A stretch of DNA of 64,000 nt from Microglena sp. YARC (GCA_022414725.1 CM039464.1:53610268-53674267), one strand, 5' to 3'. Counted from the stretch's first letter, positions 22,036 through 33,890 are shown. Program-made: numbers and translations. The notes: generated from the letters alone by a model not told the origin.

Positions 22036-22700
22036 CCGAGAAAGAGAGAGGGTTCGTTACATAAACTCAGCAAATCACTGCCGAGACTGGACAGCAGCAC
22101 AGCCTGCCGACCATCCAATTTTATAACACGGAAGCACGAGGGTTTTGAGGGCACCCCCACAAATCTGAAAACAAACTAGGTCAAGTCCAAAAGAGGAAAC
22201 AAACTAGAGGCGGAAAGGAGAGCGGGAAGGGGACAGATGCAAAGGTATGCAATCCAGAACACCAAGCCCACCAACCACAAGAGAGGAAGGCCAAACTAAA
22301 AATAACTAAATACCGCCCAAGGACATGCGCTATGACTGTATGAGCACCTTAACATGCAGTGATAATGCCCCAAAGGAAAAAAGCACCAGTCAGCCCGACG
22401 CAACCACTACGACCACCTTGCAAAGAAGGACCGGATTATCGAGGAAGATAATCTTAGACACCCCATGAAGGAAAGGGGGAGGCCAACCGAAAAACAGAGA
22501 GGCCAGAAACCAACCTAGCAAGGCTCAGAAATCAAGCACACATGATTGGGGCAAAAGAATCCACCACAAATGGCAGACCGGCACTGCCCGTACACCAGAA
22601 GCCTCAAACCAGAGCTATTACTAGAGAAACGAAACGTCTTCCGGCAGCGGGGCTCGAAGTCATGTCGCCGAAGCTTTGACGACAGGGTCTGGACCATCCT
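22036..22700 (-). mobile_element. SINE family A, copy 1 (with tRNA-like head)
   Basis: Read on the minus strand, a head with the B-box-like CTTCGAGCCCCGC (~22643-22655) is followed by a ~600-bp body and ends with GCTGAGTTTATGTAACGAACC and a CT run (~22036-22050). The same body recurs at 22866-23462. Parts recur at 22755, 26045, 31485, 50060 and 53725. Confidence 0.65.
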
Positions 22701-22754
22701 GGGGAAGGGAGAGTTTAGAGTTTAGGGTTTAGGTTCCAGGGTTTACAACTTTAA

Positions 22755-23515
22755 CACCGCGAGAGAGAGGGTTCGTTACATAAACTCAGCAAATTACTGC
22801 CGAGACTGGACAGCAGCACAGCCTGCCAACCATCAAATTTTTTAACACGGTAGCACGAGGGTTTAACACCGGAGAGAGGGTTCGTTACAGTAACTCAGCA
22901 AATCACTGCCGAGACTGTTCAGCAGCACAGCCTGCCGACCATCAAATTGTATAACACGGAAGCACGAGGGTTTTGAAGGCACCCCCACAAACCTGGAAAC
23001 AAACTAGGTCAAGTCCAAAACAAGGAAACAAACTAGAGGCGTAAAGGAGAGCGGAAAGGGGAGGGATGCAAAAGTATGCAATCCAGAACACCAAGCCTAC
23101 CAACCACAAGAGAGGAAGGCCGAACTAAAAGAACTAAATACCACCCAAGGGCATGCGCTATGAGCACCTAAATATGCAGCGATAATGCCCTCAAAGGAAG
23201 AAAGCACAAGTTAACCCAACACAACCAACTTACAGAAAAGGACCGGAGTACGAGTGTCAAGGAAGATAACCATAGACACCCCATGAAGGAAAGGGGGAGG
23301 CCAGCCGAATAACAGAGAGGCCAGAAACCAACCTGCTAACCTAGCAAGACTCAGAAAGCAAGCACACATGACAGGGGCAAGAGAATCCACCACACTTGAT
23401 AGATCGCCCTGCCCGTACACCAGAAGCCACAAACTAGAGCTATTACTAGAGAAACAAAACCAACAAACTAAGCACAGCCAGCGAGAAAGGGAGGCGAAAA
23501 GGAGAAGGGAGGGTT
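22755..23515 (-). mobile_element. SINE family A, copies 2 and 3 in tandem
   Basis: A ~105-bp tail fragment (22755-22860) abuts a longer copy (22866-~23462) that lacks the tRNA-like head. Both carry the conserved tail with CTCGGCAGT. The body matches copy 1 through ACCAGAAGC..AGAGCTATTACTAGAG. Confidence 0.65.
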
Positions 23516-24592
23516 TAGGGTCAAGGGTGTAAACTTGAAACCCTAAACCCCAAAACCAAACCCGAAAACGGCGGGCATGAAGGGCCAAACCAAAGAACTA
23601 TTGAAAAGGGTGTCCTGTGACGTACGGAACCCGAGAGCGAACTAATGCTTGGCAATCCTCTGGCGAACCCTACGGCAGTGCCGGCGATCCGCCAGTTTGA
23701 TCGAAAAATTTCTCCAGAAGGTAGCACAGAGCCACTAGAGCGCAAGCTCATGCCAGTAGCCGACCGTCGGCTGGGCAGAGCAAAGGGGGCAAAGACAACG
23801 TAGACATCAGCAGGGAGCTTGGTCGGCTTGGCAACCTCCGGTATGCAGGCAGAGCCTCAAACACCGGGGAAAGGTTAGCGACGTCAAGGACGCGAGCAGA
23901 CGAAGACGGGGTATCTCCACCGATGTCCAGGCTAGTCGCCGACTTGAGTCTGCACGTCACAGTCATCTACGACAGACGGGAGGAGGCGACAGACGGCAGG
24001 GGAGGAAAAGGAAGAGAAGATGGAGGAATGACCGGGGGGGTTACTTCCACGATGGCGGAAGGACTCTCATGACCGCTAGCAGAGGCAGCTGGTGCACAAA
24101 CGTCTAGCCAATCATCAAGAGGAGCCGTTCCTCCGTTGGAAGGATTGGTCGCTGCCATCGCTGAGAATGATACTGCGCATCCCGCGCGTCCAGGAAAGAC
24201 CATCCATGTCATGGAGTTTCTCAAAATGGCGGGAGGTCCTCGCGGAAGTTGCATCGCAAAGCAGTGGTAGTAAATGAAGGGCCGTATAACCTATCAGCTT
24301 GGATAACACTCCGGAGAGTGGACTTTGTGTGTGCAGCACGCCAATCTATAAATGCGGAGACGAGAATAAGTTACAAGCACAGGAGACCCATTAAGGGCAC
24401 CAGTGGAGGAAAGGGGCGGTAGCCTGGAACCTGATCAGGGTACAGGCTAGACAGCGCGTGTCAGAAGAACCGATGACGCAGTCAACAGGAAGCTGACATA
24501 GTACTGTCAGGACCGATAGTTCTAAGGGAGTACATAAGGAGTCACCAAGACATAAAACAAGCGAGAGCACCGCTATTCATGCTGATACCCAC
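23516..24592 (-). mobile_element. 5' end of a copia element (LTR, primer binding site, start of gag)
   Basis: On the minus strand an LTR matching 395-741 (here 24292-24592 or slightly beyond) is followed at 24279-24291 by GGTTATACGGCCC, the initiator-Met anticodon-arm type of primer site. An open frame (24158-23967) then starts MAATNPSNGGTAPLDDW and ends VASSRLS, and a second frame (23748-23966) follows. The element breaks off near 23520 against SINE family A. Its LTR family is the same as that of the leftmost element. Confidence 0.65.
23967..24158 (-). pseudogene. Start of a copia gag (partial)
   Basis: 64 residues from MAATNPSNGGTAPLDD, rich in Ser/Pro/Ala. The call rests on position: 120 bp after the primer binding site, in the sense of the LTR. 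No capsid motif is present. It is followed by a stop, and coding signal continues weakly to 23748. Confidence 0.4.
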
Positions 24593-25170
24593 GAAAGAGG
24601 AGCTGAAAAGAGGAGCGTAAAAAGGCATGCAAGCAGACGTGTGCAATGAATGACTAGCATAAAGGTATCGGCTTAATCGTAAGACCACTCTTCTGGCAAA
24701 ATCAGTTGGCTACCTAACCGGTGCATGTGAGAAGGGGAGGGTACCAGTGGAACCATGGGGAGAACATGAGTGAAGAGCCTAGATGGTGAAGGGTGGATGG
24801 GGGGAGGAAAAAGGGGAGGATCGTGGATGAGGGAAGCACCTTCATGCGGAAAAGTTTGAGGGGGAGAACCCATATTGACCCTGGCTCCCCCATGGCTAAT
24901 GAAGGGGTGAGAAGAGTCCACACTCCACAGTGTCCTCCCAATCATCCGGGGGCACCCCAATGGCTACAAAGTCAGCGATGCGGGCCCAAAAATCAGCCAC
25001 TACAAGGGCCCCAGCCCGGACAGAGATGGGGTGGGCTACCACCTCGTGTGGATTAGTTAGTCCCCACACCTCAGAGTGCGTTGACCTTGGTTAAGAAGAG
25101 CCTGATTAGAGGCTGCATAGTGCAGCCTCCACGCTTGCAGCCGACCATGATCCATGGCTGGCAGAGCAGC
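24593..25170. other. Unassigned stretch
   Basis: No homology to other parts of the window was noticed. Two ORFs on the minus strand (24673-24960 and 24714-24941) overlap in different frames, and neither has domain features. Confidence 0.5.
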
Positions 25171-25915
25171 AAGAGAGAGAGAGAGGATATTGTTACATAC
25201 TCAGCAAAAATCAATGCCGAGACTGAACAGCGCCGGGACACCTGGACAGTTTTATAACAGTGAGGGTTTGGGCAACATACCCCTCAGAACCTGGTCCAGG
25301 AGGTAACCTCCAAAAAAGCGTACGAAAGAGCAAATTAAAAGGCTTGACAACAAGCAAAGCGAACTACCAAGGCATAGAGAAACTAGCGAATTAAGTGAAT
25401 AGATAATGTAGTAGAAGGGCTGAGAGTTGCCGAGGCCCAAAAAGCGAGATTCTACAAGAAGACGTAACAGGACAAAAGCACAGGAAATTCACCAAACAAA
25501 CAAGGAGAGAGGCATAGAGCTCTAAAAAGGCGGGCTTAACACTCCCTATCTATCTAAAGGCAAACACAAGACCAAGCCGTCAGCCAAAACGCCACAAGGA
25601 AAAGCACAGTTAAGAAAGGACATTTAACAACCTAAGCAGAACTACTAACACGATAAAAAGCGTGTGGAAAAGCGAAAGACCAAGACCAGCGGGGAAAAGC
25701 TAAGTGAGTCAATAGCCTATCTGTCAAGAAACCATCAAGCTAAAGGACGGAGAGAGCGCACAGGAGAGCAATCAATCAGGACAAGAGTCAAACGGAGACT
25801 CGAGAAGTGAAAACAGAAGCTACCCCCAACACCTACACCGCCACAAACAAGACGGTTGCTACAAAGGGACAAGAACAAATCCAAGCTAGTCATCCAGGCT
25901 GTCAGGGAGGATCAG
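25171..25915 (-). mobile_element. SINE family B, copy 1
   Basis: Starts (plus strand) with a GA run and GTTACATACTCAGCAAAAATC; 25201-25608 matches 30184-30583 closely (~400 bp). On the minus strand the tail is CTCGGCATTGATTTTTGCTGAGTA..GTAAC plus CT run, a variant of the family A tail. No protein is encoded. Confidence 0.65.
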
Positions 25916-25922
25916 GGAAAGA

Positions 25923-26150
<228 letters not shown>

Positions 26151-26237
26151 AAAATAACGCCTGGAGGGGCGTGGTGTTAAGGGGACCCTCCCGTACGCCG
26201 CAGCTGGGGAAAGTCACCATGGCAGACATAGTAAGTG

Positions 26238-26830
26238 TCACCCTCCAGGCGGGAGGGACTCCTTCATGCGACGTGTGGCAAGAATGCTGGTACAGGAGGC
26301 GATAGATTCTCTGTGCAGCTTAGAGATGAGTTTGTCTACGTGTTCGCGACTGATCCCTAAGGTGGAGAGATTAGTAATAGTTGTGATTGGTATGGTACCA
26401 ATGGTACCTATGGTGAAGACTAGGTAGTGGACAAGGAATCTTTGTTGTTGGAGGATACGTTGGAGCTCCTTATGCTGAACGCTCTTTTCCTGGAATTTGA
26501 TGTGGTGGTTAGTGTCTGAGCAATAGCCCAGTTCAACTAGGTAGGCTTTTCTTGGTTTGGATTCGTCGTCAATGAGGAGGAGATCAGGCCTGTATTTATC
26601 CCATGTGGCTTGGGGAAGATCAAGGGGGTTGAGGGTGGTTGGGGGTCGCGTGGGAATGTCGGATGTCGCTTCACAAGTGCCTGCATCCATGTACATGGGG
26701 AGAGCCCCCAGAGCTCCTTTGGCTACTGCCTTTTGGATGAGTTGGACCGCCTTATTATGTCTGTTGATATACATTCCTTTGAAGACAGGGTGGCTGCACC
26801 CAGCAAGAATATGGCCAGCTCCGTCCTGTG
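26238..26830 (-). pseudogene. Zinc finger and restriction-like endonuclease of LINE copy 1
   Basis: YINRHNKAVQLIQKAV follows the CCHC finger (partly in the adjacent frame: LFVAKHRTELAIFLLG is the shifted reading). The nuclease core KYRPDLLLIDD ... AYLVELGYCSDTNHHIKFQEK has the P-D ... E-L-G-Y-x-x-D ... K arrangement of R2-type restriction-like endonucleases. This domain nicks the target DNA. The C-terminal FTIGTIGTIP is conserved in the other copies. Confidence 0.8.
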
Positions 26831-27049
26831 CTTTGCGACAAAGAGGGCAGTTATCATCAGAGGGGGGCTAGTGCTGGTACCATAGGGGCGTTTGTATCTG
26901 TACGCCAGTTTCCTAGTCCATAAGCGTCCCCACCTAGCCTTGTGGATTTGTATTTTTTGCCACCATTTGATGTCGGTGGATTGCCAGAAACGATTACTAG
27001 CCTGAGGGAGGAGGAAGGGGTTGGCTTGCTCCCACATGGAGGAGTATAT

Positions 27050-28048
27050 GCCCGTGGTGTTGGCATGCCCAGTGTGCAGGGGGGTGGGGAGGTTAGCCTT
27101 GATACCCTTGGTGAGATTGTTGGCCGGGTGCCGGGGGGGCTGGTCCCCATTAATAGATTTGGGGGGCTGGACAGACGGCCAATGCATGTTGAGGTGCGCA
27201 TATTCCCCTGTTTTAACTGGTCCAATTACATTGTATCCTGTCGTCGCTTCTTTCGCGAGCGTGTCTGCCTCGTCATTCCCTACGATTCCTGAGTGAGATC
27301 GGACCTTAAGCAGGCGTGTGGTAGCAGCAGCGTTGTGTCTGTTGATAATGTGGATGGCGATGTCTTGCAGGAGGTCGCGGTGTTTGTTTTCCCGTGTCCT
27401 GCTGGGATGGTAAATGTGCAGGTTAATAAGCTGCAAGGAGCATAAGCTGTCGGAGTAGATGGTGAGTTCTTCATCTATTTCGGAGTGTACGAGTGCTTGT
27501 TGGATTGCCACGAGTTCGGCGCGATTGATGTCGGCAGTGATGCCCTGTCCGCCAGGGTCTATGCGGAGGCAACGTGCAGCAGCCCTGGGGGAGTATACGC
27601 CTGCCCCTAGGCGTAGGACGCCGTCTTTGTCTATGATGGCACTTCCATCTGTGTATAGAGCAAGGCCTGGTGCTTGTAGGATAGCATGTGTGCACGGGAG
27701 CACGGGGGTTGTTATGGGTGTGGGGTCTATCTGCATGGGGGTGGGTTGTTGTGCCCAGGTCTTAAGGAGGGAGCTAAGTGCCTTAGGTAGGTGGGTGGTA
27801 GGAAGGCCCAGTTGGGAGGGGGGGGACCTGGTCGTGGGATGGAAGTGGCCCCCATGTCCCTCATGGTTTGGGCCCATGTGGTGGGTGGGTTGTGGAGGTA
27901 CTTGGCATGGACAGCTGGGTTTGAGATGGCAATGAGTTTGTAGGTTCCTCTGTGTCTCTTGGCAGGGGTGAGTTTGCCCCCCGTCCAGATTAGGGAGGGG
28001 GTGAGGGGTTTGGCCTTGGGAGGCAGAGTGGCTAGTTCCATAGCCCAT
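27050..28048 (-). pseudogene. RNase H domain of LINE copy 1
   Basis: The open frame at 26723-28048 contains ALYTDGSAIIDKDGV (first Asp), INRAELVAIQQAL (Glu), IYSDSLCSLQLI (second Asp) and RSHSGIVGNDEADTLA (His and last Asp), the complete RNase HI catalytic set. It would remove RNA from the cDNA hybrid after target-primed reverse transcription. The upstream ~250 residues belong to the linker region, and the frame also runs on into the zinc finger. A frameshift near 26775 separates it from the endonuclease. Confidence 0.85.
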
Positions 28049-30130
28049 GGGTGATTTAGGAGGGCGTTATGGGCATATGTGGGTTTGTGTGGGACCAAGA
28101 GGATGGTGCACGCGGGAATATCTAGGGTGTGAGCATGTATGGCACTGCCTAGTGCCCATCGAACAGCCTTGTGGGCCTCTTCAGGGTTCTGGCTGGTGAG
28201 GTGTGTGTTTCCCCCGTACCAAGGTTGGGTGTAGCAGTGGGGTCCTAAGCCAAACAGTTGGCCAATGGGGGTGGGGGTGTTGCCCATGGGGAGGTGGGGA
28301 CTCATTAGGAGGGGTGATGTGTCAAGGTCCGTTGTCATCCCCAGGGTGGACATAGCTTTGTGTATGGCAGGGGAGACATTGGAGATGGTAGTGTCTTTGT
28401 GCTGCGATAGGAGGGTGGCTACGTTTCCAGCGAAGGTTCCTGTGCTGTGGAGCAGTGGAGGGTCCAGAGGTGGGGAGAGTGTGCCTTGGTGGTATGGTCT
28501 CTGTGGTGGAGGAGGTGGAGTTGGGAGAGGGGTATATGACCGACACATTGGCCTGTTGGTGAGTCGATGTAGGGTGGTGTCTCCGTTGTTGAGTTGGGGG
28601 GGAGGTGGTGGTACCTGTCATTCAGGGTACCAGCCTGTATGTGGTATTTGCCGGGGGGGTGGATATCCCAGTCTGGGTGGTGGTCTGCCGTGTTAATGAT
28701 GAGGTTTTGCCTGAGTTCGCTGTACCATTTGGCATCAAACTCTCCTCCCTCCGCCCACTGTCCTTGTTGTTGTAGGTTAGTGAGGTGGAGGTCTTGCCTA
28801 GGTGGAATGGAGGGGGGGGGGGGGCTTTGGGGGTAGTTTCAGTGTTGTAGGCATGGAGGAGTTCCTGAAATCTGGTGGGACCAACCAGCAGGGTGATTTG
28901 TTCCTCTGTGAGATGGACGGGGGACCAAGTGACCACAATGGAGGTGGCAGAGGAGTAGGTTTGGGAATGCACGGGGAGGCCAGCAGATATGTAACAAGGG
29001 AGATGGTGGCAGAGAATGGTGCATGGGGCTTTCTGGACCCTCCAATATCTGTGATGGGGGGTTTCTCGAGGTTCGTTAGCCTTCCTCTTTTGGGCTCTGA
29101 AGCCCAGGAGGTGGGTCAGGCTGTGTTGGTTGCCATATAGGAGGTGGAGGAGCTTGGCTGGGGTTGGGGGAGCAAGAAGGTCTGGGGGTAGTGACAGCAT
29201 GCACCAGGTCGTCAGGGGAGCTGTTTCTTACGGATGGTGTGGTGTTTGTAGTAGGAGGCGTCAGTACATTTGTGGGTGTCATTTCTGATGAATTGCATTC
29301 TGGCAGTCCAAGCAATCTTGGGGTCAGTGCTCCAGGCTTGGGCATACTTGGTGGGGTGAAGATAGGACTCTCTGGCCCACCACATGTGTGCATTGGAGGC
29401 AGGGATCTCCTCGATATTATGCGTGGGGGGCTGTGCTGTGGTTGGGGTAAGGATGCCGGCATTGGGGGTCAAGGGTCGGGGCAGTACGGGGGCGGTGTCC
29501 CAGTTGTTAAGGTGGTGGCTGATAGTATAAGTGGAGAACTTGGTAATGTGCCGTTGGGGGATGCGTAGGTGGATGGGGAGGGTCCTCGATGCCAAGGGCA
29601 GGGGCTGTGACAGGAGTAGGGTTGAGGTGGGCTTCCAGGTGGGGGTGGAGAGCACAGGTGTAGGCTGAGTCTGTTGAGGGCAACTTTATGCCTAGTGGAG
29701 ACTCTTGTGCCATAGGTGTGTGAGAGGGTATTGGATGGGATGATTGTGGTCCCATCAGGGCTCACAATGTCAGCTAGGGAAGTAATGCCCAAGGGATGAG
29801 GGTTTTGAGAAGATTGGGGGGAATGGTGTGTTGGGGTATGTCCGGGAGGGAGTCTTAAAGGGGGTTGAGTAGGGTTTCATCCTCCATATGGATTTGGATG
29901 GAGGCTCTTTTGAGGATGTGCATTTGCCTGGCCAGGGTAAAGTATTGAAGTGTGTGTCTGGGCAAGGTAAGAGGATCCATACCCTGGATCATAGCAGCTT
30001 CTTTGTGGAGGAGGGCTGTAGTGAGCCTGCCTAGTTTCCCTGTGTCGTTGAGGGACCTAGTGAGGTGGGCTGCTGTAATTTGAGCATAGTCCACCATTAG
30101 GGAGGGGATGCCCAATCCTGCCTGTCCCAA
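27727..30130 (-). pseudogene. RT end and long linker region of LINE copy 1
   Basis: This region is covered by several short frames (29855-30130, 29212-29655, 28622-29200, 27727-28548), which together parallel residues between RT and RNase H of the long copy. Shared blocks include LLHLLYGNQHSL (LLHLTYGNQYKP in the other copies) and ADIVSPDGTTIIP. No known domain was recognised. The frame changes and stops show it is decayed. Confidence 0.65.
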
Positions 30131-30177
30131 GGGGAGGCAGACACTAGCAGTTGGGAAGGAGGGGTGTTGGTCACAGC

Positions 30178-30583
30178 ATTTTTACTCAGCAAAAATCAAT
30201 GCCGAGACTGAACAGCGCCGGGACAGCTGGACAGTTTTATAACAGTGAGGGTTTGGGCAACAGACCCCTCAGAACCTGGTCCAGGAGGTGACCTCCAAAA
30301 AAGCGTACGAAAGAGCAAATTAAAAGGCTTGACAACAAGCAAAGCGAACTACCGAGGCATAGAGAAACTAGCGAATTAAGTGTATATTGTAGAAGGGCTG
30401 AGAGTTGCCGAGGCCTAAAAAGTGAGATTCTACAAGAAGACGTAAAGGACAAGAGGCACAGGAAATTCACCAAACAAACAAGGAGAGAGGCATAGAGCTC
30501 TAATAAGGCGGCCTTGACACTCCCTATCTAAAGGCAAAAACAAGGCCAAGCCGTCAGCCAAAACGCCACAAGGAAAAGCAGAA
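30178..30583 (-). mobile_element. SINE family B, copy 2
   Basis: Matches 25201-25608 with few differences. The LINE copy 1 boundary (30175) falls exactly at its tail. Confidence 0.65.
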
Positions 30584-30845
30584 AAGAAAGATTACAAGGG
30601 GCTCATGTCCTAGCAGTGAAACAACACCGCCCTAAAGTCGGACTAGAGAAACCACCCGCCGTCTTCCGGCAGCGGGGCTCGAGAAGAGAAGCAGAAAAAA
30701 AGAAAGATTAGAAAGATTACAAGGGGCTCATGTCCTAGCAGTGAAACAACACCGCCCTAATGTCGGAGTCGAGAAACCACCCGCCGTCTTCCGGCAGCGG
30801 GGCTCGAACACCGGTGGCAGAAGCCGTAACCACCGGTGGCAGAGA
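30584..30845. repeat. ~130-bp direct duplication containing a SINE-head motif
   Basis: The blocks at ~30590-30695 and ~30715-30812 repeat AGATTACAAGGGGCTCATGT through CGTCTTCCGGCAGCGGGGCTCGA. The latter is the B-box-like head motif of SINE family A in inverse orientation. It is followed by a GA run (30841-30860). Confidence 0.7.
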
Positions 30846-30929
30846 GAGAGAGAGAGAGAGAGGATATAGTTACATACTCAGCAAAAATCAATAAATCAAA
30901 GCAGTAGCTCATTCGCAGCAAGGCAGACA

Positions 30930-31290
30930 ACCGAACAGCATCGTCTTCCGGCAGTGGGGGTCGAACTTCTCCCGATTAGCGTAAGCTCTACCATCGGAGT
31001 CTGGACCATACCGCCCTCCAGACTGGGCTAAAAGTATTGGCTGTCACCCATGTTGGCGTATTGATACCTAAGTCCAACGGTATTTCCATGGGTCCAACGA
31101 CTGGCTGATGATGATGTTCGATCCTCACTGCCGGAAGACAGTGGTGTTCGGAGTCCGTTCCTTCGGGGGCGGTGATGTTTCCACTGCCAGGATAAGTGGC
31201 CATTGTAATCTTTCTTTGGCTGAAGCAGGGTGTTCCGGATAGAGGTGAAGGATCTTTACATCGCCGGGTAGAGACCCGAATCGAGAAGCA
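30930..31290. mobile_element. tRNA-derived SINE, inverted then direct partial copies
   Basis: 30945-31095 is the reverse complement of ~1575-1720 (B box GGTCGAACTTC.. then A box GACTGGGCTA). 31125-31213 is direct (GGAAGACAGTGG ... CATTGTAATCTTTC) and matches 1718-1800. 31217-31275 is again inverse to ~1505-1560. This is a scrambled composite of one family. Confidence 0.65.
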
Positions 31291-31484
31291 GTGTGTTCAT
31301 CCACGGTGGGTATTAACATTATTTATTGCACCGCGTCCACAGTCCACAACTCTGAGATCCGTACGCGATTAAGTGCCCTCCTAGGTAAGGCGATCCAACT
31401 CCCGTTAGTGGAATGCGACTCATCCGTTTCGACTCCCTGCGAGGATCAAACATGGGTCCCTTAGAAATTAGGGAGGTCAACACA

Positions 31485-31622
31485 GAGAGAGGGTTCGTTA
31501 CATAAACTCAGCAAATCACTGCCGAGACTGGACAGCAGCACAGCCTGCCGACCATCCAATTTTATAACACGGAAGCACGAGGGTTTTGAAGGCACCCCCA
31601 CAAACCTGAAAACAAACTCCGC
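31485..31622 (-). mobile_element. SINE family A tail fragment
   Basis: GAGGGTTCGTTACATAAACT through GCACCCCCACAAACCTGAAA matches 22046-22172. It is truncated at 31622. Confidence 0.65.
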
Positions 31623-31683
31623 GCTTAAGTCGGTGGAAATCTGCGTCGCAGATCAAAAACCAGTGGGTCGACCTGGCCTCATC

Positions 31684-31763
31684 GACGACGTGGCCGAGCG
31701 GTCCAAGGCGCTGATTCTAGGCACCAGTTCGAAAGAGCGTGGCCTCAAATCCCATCGTCGTCA
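31684..31763 (+). tRNA. tRNA-Leu(TAG)-like sequence, probably pseudogene or SINE head
   Basis: A perfect 7-bp acceptor stem (GACGACG/CGTCGTC), a Leu-type D arm (GCCGAGCGGTCCAAGGC), an anticodon stem CTGAT/ACCAG around loop TCTAGGC (anticodon TAG) and a long variable arm (TTCGAAAGAGCG) are all present. Position 33 is C instead of T, and the T arm reads CCTCAAATC instead of GTTCAAATC with broken stem pairs. No T-run terminator follows. It is recognisably leucine tRNA but decayed. Confidence 0.65.
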
Positions 31764-32275
31764 GGTCTCAACGAACCTCCAACTTCTTATCGACCAACAT
31801 CTGAAATCGAGGCTCAGACGCCGAACTCAGACTCGGTTCAACACAACGCATGCTTGTAGACCAGGGTCCCCTGTTGTAGACAGGTCTAAAAGATCGCCGA
31901 TCAAGGATCAAGTTGCAATGTTGGTTGTCGCTGTCCCTAGTAATAGGAGCAGTCTAACAGGAGGCTATTGCCGTAGGCAGTTGGTTGGCTTGTGGCATAT
32001 CTCCATCCCTGCTTTTCGCCGAACGGCGCAGCCCCACCTCCCCCCCCAACCCCCTGGAAGCGAATCTCCCTCGGCCACAACGTGCCGGCTGTCTTATCTT
32101 CTCATTGTAACAATTCTACTCTTAAAGAACATCTGCCATACGCTCCTACCACACAGCCCCACGCCCCCATCACTACTCTCACGCGGCCGGGTACGGGCCC
32201 AATTGTTCTAACTAGCTTCGGTCCGCTCCATTCCGATGGCAGCACTATAAAACCGACCTTGATAAGTCGCTCTAA
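31764..32275. other. Non-coding stretch with an inverted copy of an 80-bp dispersed repeat
   Basis: The block around 32145-32215 is the reverse complement of 18392-18475. The short sequence TCATTGTAACAATTCTAC (~32103) also occurs at ~49057. There is no convincing gene. Confidence 0.5.
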
Positions 32276-32614
32276 TTGAAATTGAAATTGAAATTGAAAT
32301 TGTTACATCCGTGTAGAACCGTTACTCACAGGACGTGAAGTTAAGGACACCATAGCGGAAGCCGGAGCTAGCTATAGTCACCGTAGGGCCATCTCAGTAA
32401 AAAGAATTACCACCGATGCCTGACCGGCAGGCACCGTAGCTACATCATGCCAGTGCAGCTTAATACGGGGGTTTTTCACCCCGGTTGGGAAGCACCGACA
32501 CAATGCAGCTGGCAAGACAAAACCTGAGAGGGGGGACGGTCTGTGTGCTAGTCCCCGGGTATCGACCCGGGGTGTGCTTCCATAAAACGTCTGCACTGTA
32601 AAATACTCTGAAAG

Positions 32615-33890
32615 CTAGTGATGGTGTGGGAGTGGACTGTGTCCGCCAGTTTTGAGGGCACATGATCTCTGAAGTCCAAGAGTGGTCATAGAAGTCAAAA
32701 AAGAGGTTGGAATAGTACCAGTTGTTCCAACGGTGATAACTTCATAGTGAACGAGGTATCCAGCCGATCTAAGGCCATTTACTAATTCAACATGCTGGGC
32801 GTGTTTAGTGATAAACTTAGTAGCATGGTTGGTATCAGAGCAGTATCCAAGCTCAAGAACCCAGAGTTCTTTATCAGACATACAGGTAGGAGAGTCTATG
32901 TCAGGTAGGACGGCAAGATCAGGTCTCATTCTCTTCCAGTCCGCTACAGTAATAGTGTAGGGGCGTAACCAGTCAGGGAGACGTTTGCCCAGGACCCCCC
33001 TGGGGAGGTCCTCTTCCTTGCCAGCGTCCATGATCATTCTGCGGGATCCCAGGGCTCCGGTGCAAATGGCCTTGTGGATGAGTCGCACTGCGGCGTCATG
33101 TCTCTTGATATAGAGCCCCTTGAAAGTCCGGTGTGTGCAGCCCGCCAGGATGTGGCCCGCTCCGTCCTCACAGGTGTGGCAAATGGGGCATAGGGAGTTC
33201 GTGGGTGGGTGAGTGCTTGTAATATAAGGGAGTTTCCAGCGGAATGCAAGTTTACGGTTCCACAGTCTACCCCAGCGGGCTTTAAGGATGTGGAATTTAG
33301 TTTTATGTTGGATAAGGGTTGAGGTCCAAAATGTGTTACTTGCATGAGGAAGTTGGTGGGGAGTGTTATCAGCCCAGGTGGTTGCATAAATCCCTTTAAG
33401 AGGGTGTTGGCCAAGATGGCAGCTAGTGGGCAGGTTAGAGGTGATACCTTGTGTAAGGTTAGGTGCTAGGATGCGTGGGGGAATATCTCCCATGGGTGTG
33501 CGAGGAGGTTGAACTGTGGGCCAGTAGACATTGTGGCGGGGATTTCCCCAGTGTTGTCAGTAAAATTGGTGGAGGCAGGGTGCTCAGCTGCCTTGCGTGC
33601 CAGAATGTCTGCCCTGTCATTTCCAAGGATACCTGTGGTGGGAACGGACTTTACAAAGAGTGGTGTGTGAGCCATGCAGGATGCGTTGAATGAGGTGTTT
33701 TTGAATTGATTGCAGAAGTTCAGTATGAATGGAACGGGTTGTTGTGGTAGGGTCATGAATCATTTTTTTAATAAGTTGAAGAGAGCAGAGGCTGTCTGTA
33801 TGGAGTGTAAGGGATTTGTCGTAGTCAATGTTGAGAAGGGCTTGGTGGATGGCTACCAGTTCTGCCCTGTTGTTAGTTTTTGGTGGCCCC
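32615..33890 (-). pseudogene. RNase H remainder, zinc finger and restriction-like endonuclease of LINE copy 2
   Basis: 33466-33756 gives the end of RNase H (LGNDRADILARKAAEHP). 32615-33493 then gives WGRLWNRKLAFRWKLPY, a CCHC finger (CPICHTCEDGAGHILAGC), IKRHDAAVRLIHKAI, and the nuclease core RMRPDLAVLPDIDSPT .. WVLELGYCSDTNHATKFITK. The P-D, E and K positions of R2-type endonucleases are all kept, so this 292-residue piece is the best-preserved endonuclease in the window. It ends VGTTGTIPTSFLTSMTTLG. Confidence 0.88.

Larger units (their letters stand above)
26226..30175 (-). mobile_element. Dualen-like LINE copy 1, 5'-truncated
   Basis: The order on the minus strand is the end of the RT thumb (AGLGIPSLMVDYAQITAAHL, 30130), a long linker region (27.7-29.7 kb), RNase H (~27.3-27.7 kb) and a zinc finger plus restriction-like endonuclease (26238-26830). 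All aligned blocks parallel the full-length copy at 36250-48420, but at lower similarity than copies 2 and 4, so this is a separate subfamily. Several frameshifts are present. It sits between SINE B fragments at both ends. Confidence 0.85.
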
